Of a DNA stretch of 10,575 nt, positions 5,225-10,575 are shown in pieces. Each line of letters begins with the position of its first letter. Within the stretch, counting starts at the first letter, position 1. The stretch is taken from positions 1 to 10,575 of the forward strand of contig JAAZAI010000247.1 in assembly GCA_012514445.1 (NCBI GenBank), read 5' to 3'. The position numbers and the translations under genes are program-made. The notes beneath the pieces were generated by a model, which had not been told where the DNA came from, did not search any database, and saw nothing but the letters and a program-made list of their open reading frames with translations. The DNA comes from Lentisphaerota bacterium (GTDB lineage: Bacteria; Verrucomicrobiota; Kiritimatiellia; RFP12; UBA3636).

Positions 5225-8080
5225 CTACACTTCGACGGGCGTCGTCCTGAGATCGACGTGGCAGGGAAGCGATGCGAACGGCCCGGCGGGCGCCACGTCG
5301 ACCGGCACGCCCTCCGGCGCGGAGACGACGAGGTGCAGGCCGTCCTCGCGGCGTTCCCACGCGACGGCGACGTCGCCAAGGGGATGCGGCACGCGACCTT
5401 TGGCCCAGGAGATCGACGCGGCGGCGGGCGCGACAAGGACGCGGCGGATCTGATCCGGGGCGCTGAAGCCCATCCGCACGCCCAACACGGCGGTCGCGAG
5501 GTAGTGGTTGCAGCCGCTGCTCCAGGCATGGGTCAGCGACTTGCCGGCATGCGATTGCTCCCACAGCGTTCCGGTGGGATGTGCCAGCATCTGGGCGTAG
5601 ACGCGTCGGATGGCGCGCTCGGCCAATTCGGCTGCGCCGGCGTCCCTCAGGGCGGAGAGCAGGTAGAACATCTGGTATGGCGAGACGCTGTCCGACTCGC
5701 GATCCGACGAAAAGGCGTCGAGCGTCGTCGCCAGGGCCTTCTGCACGGCGGGCGACTCCGCACGGGCGGAACGGCAGAAAAGCAGGGGCCAGCTGTTGGC
5801 GGGCATCCCCTCGGTCTCCCCGCCCCCCTCGTCGAGCGGTAGATCACGGAAGGAACCGGAAGACCGATCGAAGAAGACGGCCACGACGCGAGCGTCCAGT
5901 TCGGCGGCGAGATTCTCCAAGACATCCGCCTCGGGCAGTCGCCCGAGCTCCCTGGCGATCTGGGCGCCGGCGGCAAAGGCCCCCGTCAGGGCCGCGTTGA
6001 ACGCGCAGGTGGGCCCGGCGACCAGACGCCGGCCATGGTCGATGAAGGCGGGCTCGGGCGGGGCGTAGACGCCGTCCGGCCGACGCCAGCGGGCGACTGT
6101 GGCGGCCATCCGCGCGAACACCGGCCAGGCGCGCTCCGCAAAGGCCGTGTCGCCCGACAGACGCACATACCAAGCCGTCGCCACCATCGTCAGCAGCGGG
6201 TAGTCGGAGAGCGACGGCCGCTCCCGCGGGATCGGCGCTCGCGACTGCATCCAGCCTCGGTCGGCATCGAAGGACTGCAGGAGGACGTCGAGACTCTGCC
6301 GCACGATCCGCAGATCCCGTGTCAGCACGATCATGGAGGCCATCTCGGGAAGGAGGTCGCCGCCATACAGCGTCCGCTCGCGCCAGGGGCAGTCCGTGAA
6401 CACGTCCTCGCTGCAAAGCTCCAGGGTGCGGCAACCGTAGTCCCAAAGCTGGTTCAAGCCCTCGTCCGAGCAGGCGAAGGCGCCGGTGAAGACATGGGGA
6501 TAGCGCTGCTCGATCACCCCCGCGGCGTGCAGGGTCACCGGAGCGTCATGGCCGCTGAAGACGAGATCGAGGTAGCGGAAGCCCCGCGGCATGAAGGATT
6601 CCACGGTGCACCGTCCACCGGGCAGAGTCCAGCGGTCGGCGCTGTACATGACCAGGGCCTTTGCGACATGCGCGCGGTCGCCGAGGCGCTCTTCGGCATG
6701 CGTCACGTCCAGCACGGTTCCGGCCGGAGCCTCCACGTCGAAGTCGAAGCGGCCGAGTACGATCTGTCCCATGTCCAGGGTGACCAGAGTCTTCTGCCCG
6801 GCCGGAAGCGTCAGGGGCAGCGTCGCGGGCGCCGGCGGGCAGGCGGTGCGGCTCCAGGCGACGTTGCGCAAGGGTGAGACGGGCCTGTCGTCCTCCACGG
6901 CAACGAAACGCCAGGCGCGTTCGGGCGACGCGCCCCCCGCAGGATCCACGAACCAGGGCTGAAGCGCCTCCCACTCGGCCTCGCGAAGCGGACCGGAAAG
7001 CCGAACGCCCTGCGGGCCCTCCAGATCGCGTTCCGGGTGGACGCGCAGGCCCGCACCGCACGGCACCGCCAGACAGAATTCCGCATAGCCGAAGGCGAGG
7101 CGCTGAGCGACGACCAGGCGGTTCCAGCCACGCCGCAAGGGGAGTTTCGTGGTCGATCGCAGAGGAAGCTCGGACGCGGGCTGAACGGCGAGCGACTCGC
7201 CGTTGAGCGCATGCTCCCCCCACCAGACGCCGGCAGCGACGGTCTGATCGGCGGGAGAATGGATCCAGGTGGTCGTCACGGCATGGCGCACGTCTTTGCC
7301 TTTCGAACCGACGGAGGCATCGCCATCGCAGGCCAGGCAGGCGCCGATGAGTCTTTCACCCTCGGACACCGCTGCCGACGCGACGGCTTTCGCGCACAGA
7401 CGACGCTGAAGGAGCGGAGGAAGAATGCGGGGGCGCAGCGACGCGGTGCCACCGGATTCGGCGAAGACCGGCGGCTGCCATTCGCCTCTCTCGGCGACAT
7501 TCTGCGCACGCAGATCCACAATCTCCACAGGGCCCTGCGCAAAGCTCAGGCGGGGAGCGTCCTGGAAGACGCCCTCCCGGCGGAGGCAGCGCCACGCGCC
7601 CGGCGTGTCCAGCGCGAATTCGCGACCGCCCCGCTCCACAACCCGGCCTTGCGCGGCGAAGCCCGGCGGCTCGTGGACTCCGTGGAATGTCGCCAGATTC
7701 CAGTGCAGGACCTCGACCTCGAGGAGGTTTGCGCCGGCCCGGAGAAGCGGGCGAAGGTCGTAGGCGTCGATCTCGCGGAACTCCGGATAGCTGCGCGCGG
7801 GCCCCACGCCAATCATAACGCCGTTCACTTTCAAGTGATAGTGGAGCCTGGCGGACAGGTGCAGCTCGGCTTCAGCGGGAACGCCGTGCAGATCAAAGCA
7901 TCTCCGGAAGCAGACGCGATCCACGCGCCGGCGCGTCCCATCAGGCGCCACGGGGGCCCAGACCCAGAGCGGCGACCCGCCGGTTCTGTCCGGCATGGCC
8001 TTGAAGGCAGGCGCGGAAGCGGCGGGCTCGACAATGAGCCTTGGAAAAATCGGAGTGATGGGTGTCAAGAGTTGGTGCAT
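5225..8080 (-). CDS. GH78 alpha-L-rhamnosidase
   Basis: 951 residues, full length for the family. The N-terminal third (about 35-480) is beta-sandwich, including a lectin-like domain around residues 40-130 (RVCFRRCFDL, LHYHLKVNG, VLHWNL) and a later one with TLDMGQIVLGRFDFDVEAP. The (alpha/alpha)6 barrel carries DCPWRERTLYGGD with D563, E568 and D575, spaced 5 and 12 exactly like D567, E572 and D579 of Bacillus sp. GL1 RhaB. TLWEQ supplies E841, the counterpart of the general base, and H851 follows in SLTHAWSSG. A C-terminal beta-sandwich closes the protein. It hydrolyses terminal alpha-L-rhamnosyl linkages. No signal peptide is seen, so it is probably cytoplasmic. The start at 8080 is the first ATG of the recognisable domain; no Shine-Dalgarno precedes it. 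It is first gene of the operon, with GH106 downstream. Confidence 0.96.
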   Translation of the reverse strand: MHQLLTPITPIFPRLIVEPAASAPAFKAMPDRTGGSPLWVWAPVAPDGTRRRVDRVCFRRCFDLHGVPAEAELHLSARLHYHLKVNGVMIGVGPARSYPEFREIDAYDLRPLLRAGANLLEVEVLHWNLATFHGVHEPPGFAAQGRVVERGGREFALDTPGAWRCLRREGVFQDAPRLSFAQGPVEIVDLRAQNVAERGEWQPPVFAESGGTASLRPRILPPLLQRRLCAKAVASAAVSEGERLIGACLACDGDASVGSKGKDVRHAVTTTWIHSPADQTVAAGVWWGEHALNGESLAVQPASELPLRSTTKLPLRRGWNRLVVAQRLAFGYAEFCLAVPCGAGLRVHPERDLEGPQGVRLSGPLREAEWEALQPWFVDPAGGASPERAWRFVAVEDDRPVSPLRNVAWSRTACPPAPATLPLTLPAGQKTLVTLDMGQIVLGRFDFDVEAPAGTVLDVTHAEERLGDRAHVAKALVMYSADRWTLPGGRCTVESFMPRGFRYLDLVFSGHDAPVTLHAAGVIEQRYPHVFTGAFACSDEGLNQLWDYGCRTLELCSEDVFTDCPWRERTLYGGDLLPEMASMIVLTRDLRIVRQSLDVLLQSFDADRGWMQSRAPIPRERPSLSDYPLLTMVATAWYVRLSGDTAFAERAWPVFARMAATVARWRRPDGVYAPPEPAFIDHGRRLVAGPTCAFNAALTGAFAAGAQIARELGRLPEADVLENLAAELDARVVAVFFDRSSGSFRDLPLDEGGGETEGMPANSWPLLFCRSARAESPAVQKALATTLDAFSSDRESDSVSPYQMFYLLSALRDAGAAELAERAIRRVYAQMLAHPTGTLWEQSHAGKSLTHAWSSGCNHYLATAVLGVRMGFSAPDQIRRVLVAPAAASISWAKGRVPHPLGDVAVAWERREDGLHLVVSAPEGVPVDVAPAGPFASLPCHVDLRTTPVEV

Positions 8081-8095
8081 GATGGGACAGCCACG

Positions 8096-8125
8096 ACTAT
8101 ACGGCCACCGTGTCGAACAATGCAA
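8096..8125 (-). promoter_or_regulatory. Predicted promoter of the rhamnosidase operon
   Basis: On the minus strand TTGCAT (8125-8120), an 18-base spacer and TATAGT (8101-8096). Transcription would start near 8089, leaving about a 9-base leader with no Shine-Dalgarno before the GH78 ATG. Confidence 0.45.
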
Positions 8126-8135
8126 TCTGCAGATT
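8124..8135. promoter_or_regulatory. Perfect 12-bp palindrome, candidate operator
   Basis: AATCTGCAGATT reads identically on both strands and overlaps the predicted -35 hexamer of the rhamnosidase promoter by two bases. Binding of a dimeric regulator here would block or modulate the promoter. The protein that binds is unknown; LacI- and GntR-type regulators both use sites of this size. Confidence 0.45.
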
Positions 8136-8187
8136 TGTTTAACCTGTTGACTAATTCCATCTTCGCCCCTGACCCGCCACCCGGACG

Positions 8188-8715
8188 TCAGCGGATGATG
8201 GCGATCTTGCCCGGCACGATGTAGGTGTAGGCGATTCCCGCGGCATCCATCATCGCGGCGAACTCCCTGAAGAAGGCGTTCTGCTCGGGCCTCGGCGTCT
8301 TGCCGCCGATCCCGAGCGGTTCGCCGTCGAGCATCATGACGAGGCCGATCCGGGCGTCCGGCACAAAGGGCAGCAGATGATCGCGGAGCTCGGCCAGCGT
8401 GTTCAGGCGCGTCGGCTGCCCGGCCGCCTTCGCCAGCAGGGCGTCGGAGCCGTCGGGCTCGAAAACGACGACGCTGAAGTCGTAGACCAGGTTCGGCTTC
8501 GTGAAATCCACGTCGATCATGGCGAGCTTCAAGGCGCCATCCTGCTTGAGATCCCGCGGGGTCACGTAGCCGAACTCCGTCTGCAACGGCGTCAGCATCT
8601 GCTTCGCGTCCACCTCCTTGGCGGGGGACTTCTTGGTGCCCGGAGCCATGAGGCAGCCTCCGGACGCCAACGTCGCCAGCGCCAAGGCGAAAATCGTCCT
8701 TCCCTGAATCGTCAT
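8188..8715 (-). CDS. Unrecognised exported protein, probable lipoprotein
   Basis: 175 residues. A signal peptide (TIFALALATLASGGC) ends at C21; the lipobox is atypical (S-G-G-C instead of L-A-G-C), so lipidation is likely but not certain. A short hydrophilic linker follows (PGTKKSPAKEVDAK), then one compact alpha/beta region with LKLAMIDVDF, LVYDFSVVVFEPDG, IGLVMMLDGEPLG and a C-terminal YIVPGKIAIIR strand. No family or catalytic motif is recognised. The start is firm: CTCCTT at 8723-8728 (AAGGAG on the coding strand) lies seven bases upstream. The ATG overlaps the TGA of the preceding PSP1-type gene (ATGA), so the two are co-translated. Export of one partner and cytosolic location of the other make direct contact unlikely unless the signal acts as an anchor. 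A role in envelope sensing or assembly is only a guess. Confidence 0.8.
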   Translation of the reverse strand: MTIQGRTIFALALATLASGGCLMAPGTKKSPAKEVDAKQMLTPLQTEFGYVTPRDLKQDGALKLAMIDVDFTKPNLVYDFSVVVFEPDGSDALLAKAAGQPTRLNTLAELRDHLLPFVPDARIGLVMMLDGEPLGIGGKTPRPEQNAFFREFAAMMDAAGIAYTYIVPGKIAIIR

Positions 8716-9395
8716 GATGAAACTCCTTGTCTTTCCGAACGTCGCCGGGGCGGCTCGTCGGCCAGGGCCCCGGACTCGTAGCCGATGCAGCATTTGAGAC
8801 GTCCGCAGAGACCGGAGGCCGCCGCATCGTGCATGGGCATGCCATGCTGCTTGGCGAGCTTGATGTCGACGGAGGTGCGCATGCAGACGCCGTTGCAGCA
8901 GCAGAGCACGCGACCGCAGACGCCCAGGCCGCCGATGGCGCCCGACATCTCGCGCGGCGACACCGAGCGCATCGCCACCTTCGTCTGAAAACGCTTTTCG
9001 AGCTGTTCGCACAAAGCGGAGGTGTTGAAGAACTCCCCGACGTGCAGCAACACGGTCAGCCGCTCCCGGCGGACCGAAAATCGAAGCCGGATGGACTGGA
9101 TCAGCCGCCCGTTCTCCTCCGCCCACTTCAAAATCACGCTCCGGGCTCGTTGGACGGCCTGCTCGTTGCCCGCGAGCTTGTCCAGATCGCCGCTTCCAGC
9201 GGCCTGCAGGAAATTCCCCAGCGCATAGCCGTGGCAGGGAGCATGCTCGGCGCAGACGCGGATGAAACGGCCGAATTCGCGCAGACCGTCGATCTCGACG
9301 AGGCAGACCGCGCCCGTCTCCGGCACGCCGCCGTCGGAGATGGAGCACGACGCCAAGGTCCCGTCGCACAAGGTGAATTCAGCATGCTGAGTCAT
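8712..9395 (-). CDS. PSP1/RicT-type cysteine-rich protein
   Basis: 227 residues with the PSP1 C-terminal domain. The signature runs from GAIGGLGVCGRVLCCC (C160, C165-C167) plus C171, through SVDIKLAKQHGMPMH, to SGLCGRLKCCIGYE (C197, C202, C203). In Bacillus subtilis RicT (YaaT) the equivalent cysteines bind an iron-sulfur cluster, and RicT works with RicA and RicF in RNA processing with RNase Y and in development. No RicA or RicF gene is visible here. The N-terminal beta-rich part (CLVEIDGLREFGRFIRV) is typical. Cysteine content is higher than usual, with extra residues at 10, 17, 31, 48, 54 and 129. The ATG at 9395 is preferred over an upstream TTG (9431): family similarity starts after it, and a predicted promoter ends six bases before it. 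It is coupled to the lipoprotein gene by an ATGA overlap. Confidence 0.94.
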   Translation of the reverse strand: MTQHAEFTLCDGTLASCSISDGGVPETGAVCLVEIDGLREFGRFIRVCAEHAPCHGYALGNFLQAAGSGDLDKLAGNEQAVQRARSVILKWAEENGRLIQSIRLRFSVRRERLTVLLHVGEFFNTSALCEQLEKRFQTKVAMRSVSPREMSGAIGGLGVCGRVLCCCNGVCMRTSVDIKLAKQHGMPMHDAAASGLCGRLKCCIGYESGALADEPPRRRSERQGVSS

Positions 9396-9401
9396 GAATT
9401 C

Positions 9402-9431
9402 ACTGTAGCACGACTCCCCGTCCAACCGCAA
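9402..9431 (-). promoter_or_regulatory. Predicted promoter of the PSP1-type gene
   Basis: On the minus strand TTGCGG (9431-9426), an 18-base spacer and TACAGT (9407-9402). Six bases separate the -10 from the ATG at 9395, so the transcript would begin at or next to the start codon. Confidence 0.4.
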
Positions 9432-9442
9432 TTGCTATCTTT

Positions 9443-9457
9443 TTGGGGAAACCCCAA
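9443..9457. promoter_or_regulatory. Inverted repeat TTGGGG-AAA-CCCCAA
   Basis: A perfect 6-base arm with a three-base centre between the two divergent promoters. No T-tract follows on either strand, so it is not an intrinsic terminator. It may be a regulator site, or a structured part of neither transcript. Confidence 0.4.
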
Positions 9458-9466
9458 TACCTGTAT

Positions 9467-9478
9467 TAGACATGTCTA
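9467..9478. promoter_or_regulatory. Perfect 12-bp palindrome, candidate operator
   Basis: TAGACATGTCTA lies 8 bases upstream of the -35 of the GntR/LacI-type gene and 36 bases upstream of the -35 of the divergent PSP1-type gene. Size and symmetry resemble operators of AraR, a regulator with the same GntR-plus-LacI architecture, though the sequence differs. Autoregulation is the simplest reading. Confidence 0.45.
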
Positions 9479-9486
9479 TTTTTCTG

Positions 9487-9516
9487 TTGACGACACCTCC
9501 CGCCCTGTGCTAGCTT
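9487..9516 (+). promoter_or_regulatory. Predicted promoter of the GntR/LacI-type regulator
   Basis: TTGACG (9487-9492), an 18-base spacer and TAGCTT (9511-9516). Only six bases lie between the -10 and the ATG at 9523, and there is no Shine-Dalgarno, pointing to a leaderless transcript. Confidence 0.5.
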
Positions 9517-9522
9517 GTTGGC

Positions 9523-10575
9523 ATGGCAAAGGAAAAGAACACCGCTGACGCGAAACCTCCCTACCTGACGCTGGCCGACAAGCTCCGCAAGGCCATCGCC
9601 GCTCGGAACATCGCCCCAGGGTCGTTCATGGGGACGGAGGTCGAGCTGTCGAAGAACCACAGTCTCGCGCGCATGACCGTGCGTCGCGCGGTGCAGACGC
9701 TCATCGACGAGGGCATTCTCGAGCGGCTGCCCGGCCGCGGCATCTTCGTCCGGAATCCCGAACACCAGACGCGCTCCGTCAAGGTCCTCGCCGGCAACCT
9801 CTGCTGGACCCCCGCCGTCAACATGGCGCGCGCCGCGAAGAAAGTCGCCGACGACAAGGGCGTCGAGCTGATCCTCTGCGACGCCCACGGCAACATGGCG
9901 GCCGACCTCGAGGCCATCCGCCGCCTCCCCTACAACGGCGTCCGCGGCGCCGTGATCATGTCGCTGCACTGCCGCGAATTCCACGGCGCGCTCAGCCACC
10001 TCGTCGCCGCCAACTTCCCCTTCGTCGTCGTCGACCAGCACCTCCACGAAATCGACGCTCCCTCCGTCTGCTCCGACAATTTCGGCGGGGGCGCGCTCGC
10101 CGCATCCGCCGTCCTCGAGGCCGGCCACCGGCGCATCGCCTTCGTCGGAGACCTCGCGGCCTCCACCACCGCCGACCGCCTCAAGGGCGTCAAGGAGGCG
10201 CTCGCGGACCGGGGCGTGGCCCTCGCCGCGGCCATCGACCTGCAGGTCCTCGATCAATTCGGCGACTGGGAGCCGCGTGTCAAGGAGACGGTCCGCGAAC
10301 TGATGGCATCGTCCGCCGCGCCGACCGCCGTGCTCTGCAGTTGCGATTCCGTCGCCCGCGCCGCCTACCGGACGCTCCTCGGCCTCGGGCTTGAAATCCC
10401 CAGGGACGTCAGCGTCGTGGGCTTCGACGACGACCCCCTCGCCCAGTGGCTCAATCCGCCCCTCTCCACCATCCGGCAGAACTTCGACGACATCGGTCGC
10501 ATCGCGATGGAGAAGCTCGTCGAACGCATGGCCAATCCCGACGCGCCCGCCGAGCCCGTCCACGTCCCCGTCGAC
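9523..10575 (+). CDS. GntR-HTH/LacI-sensor transcriptional regulator (partial at right edge)
   Basis: 351 codons open to the window end, with no stop reached. Residues 14-78 are a GntR-type winged helix (YLTLADKLRKAIAARNIAPG, MTVRRAVQTLIDEGILERL, then GRGIFV of the wing). From about residue 86 a periplasmic-binding-protein-like sensor of the LacI/GalR type follows: VVVDQHL, CSDNFGGGALAASAVLEAGH, RRIAFVGD, IPRDVSVVGFDDDPLAQWL and PPLSTIRQ. This is the AraR-type architecture, which binds a sugar or derivative to release DNA. About 15-30 residues should be missing at the end. It is expressed divergently from the PSP1-type gene. The nearest sugar-related genes are the rhamnosidases 1.4 kb away, so rhamnose or a rhamnoside is a plausible but unproven effector; an unseen downstream operon is the main alternative. 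Confidence 0.95.
   Translation, partial: MAKEKNTADAKPPYLTLADKLRKAIAARNIAPGSFMGTEVELSKNHSLARMTVRRAVQTLIDEGILERLPGRGIFVRNPEHQTRSVKVLAGNLCWTPAVNMARAAKKVADDKGVELILCDAHGNMAADLEAIRRLPYNGVRGAVIMSLHCREFHGALSHLVAANFPFVVVDQHLHEIDAPSVCSDNFGGGALAASAVLEAGHRRIAFVGDLAASTTADRLKGVKEALADRGVALAAAIDLQVLDQFGDWEPRVKETVRELMASSAAPTAVLCSCDSVARAAYRTLLGLGLEIPRDVSVVGFDDDPLAQWLNPPLSTIRQNFDDIGRIAMEKLVERMANPDAPAEPVHVPVD

Noticed and set aside
5202..5564. N-terminal extension of the GH106 gene to 5564
   Set aside because: The added residues are arginine-rich, overlap the end of the GH78 gene, and family similarity starts just after the ATG at 5201, which has a ribosome binding site.
7037..8224. 395-codon plus-strand open frame opposite the GH78 gene
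   Set aside because: It lies antisense to a clearly homologous gene, arises from GC-rich codon bias, has no recognisable domain and carries over into the operon promoter.
8081..8845. N-terminal extension of the GH78 frame to 8845
   Set aside because: It would run through the lipoprotein gene and its own promoter; the extension is low-complexity shadow sequence.
9443..9457. Intrinsic terminator at TTGGGG-AAA-CCCCAA
   Set aside because: No T-tract follows on either strand and the site lies between two divergent starts, where no transcript should end.
9466..10563. 365-codon minus-strand open frame at the right end
   Set aside because: It is the antisense shadow of the GntR/LacI-type regulator, with a glycine/valine/aspartate-rich product and no domain.

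Overview
The window looks like a GC-rich chromosome from the PVC superphylum, most likely Kiritimatiellota, Lentisphaerota or a neighbouring Verrucomicrobiota lineage. This is inferred from the combination of a GntR/LacI-type fused regulator, a LacI-type leftover beside glycoside hydrolases, a GH78/GH106 rhamnosidase pair, and a cassette array with a characteristic attC type. No rRNA or other phylogenetic marker is present, so the taxonomic call is tentative.

Region 1 (1-1843, minus strand) reads as an integron-type gene cassette array without an intact integrase. Four complete attC-like sites (288-350, 661-738, 1051-1109, 1560-1622) and one cut by the left window edge (1-31) all point the same way. 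They separate small cassettes, three of which encode short membrane proteins (1599-1823, 669-1046, 269-655) whose C-termini are encoded by the attC DNA. Two further cassettes hold two copies of a ~220 bp repeat instead of a convincing gene. Just outside the array, 1837-1948 holds attI/attC-like core sequences and a strong sigma70-like promoter. A short plus-strand ORF (1948-2157) may be the leftover of an integrase N-terminus.

Region 2 (2162-2729, plus strand) holds a small PF06262-type zincin-like metalloprotein and then a 46-codon remnant of a LacI-family regulator, cut off inside its helix-turn-helix.

Region 3 (2730-8080, minus strand) is a two-gene rhamnoside-degrading operon: GH78 alpha-L-rhamnosidase (5225-8080) followed after 23 bp by a GH106-type alpha-L-rhamnosidase (2730-5201). 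Neither has a visible signal peptide, so both probably act in the cytoplasm on imported oligosaccharides or glycosides. A perfect 12-bp palindrome overlaps the predicted -35 element of this operon.

Region 4 (8188-9395, minus strand) is a translationally coupled pair (ATGA overlap): a PSP1/RicT-type cysteine-rich protein followed by a small unrecognised exported, probable lipoprotein.

Region 5 (9396-10575) is a divergent promoter region with two inverted repeats, then a GntR-HTH/LacI-sensor regulator on the plus strand that runs off the right edge. Both divergent genes appear to have promoters placed so that transcription would start at or within a base or so of the ATG, suggesting leaderless mRNAs. 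The regulator is a candidate controller of the rhamnosidase operon, but it could equally act on genes beyond the window.
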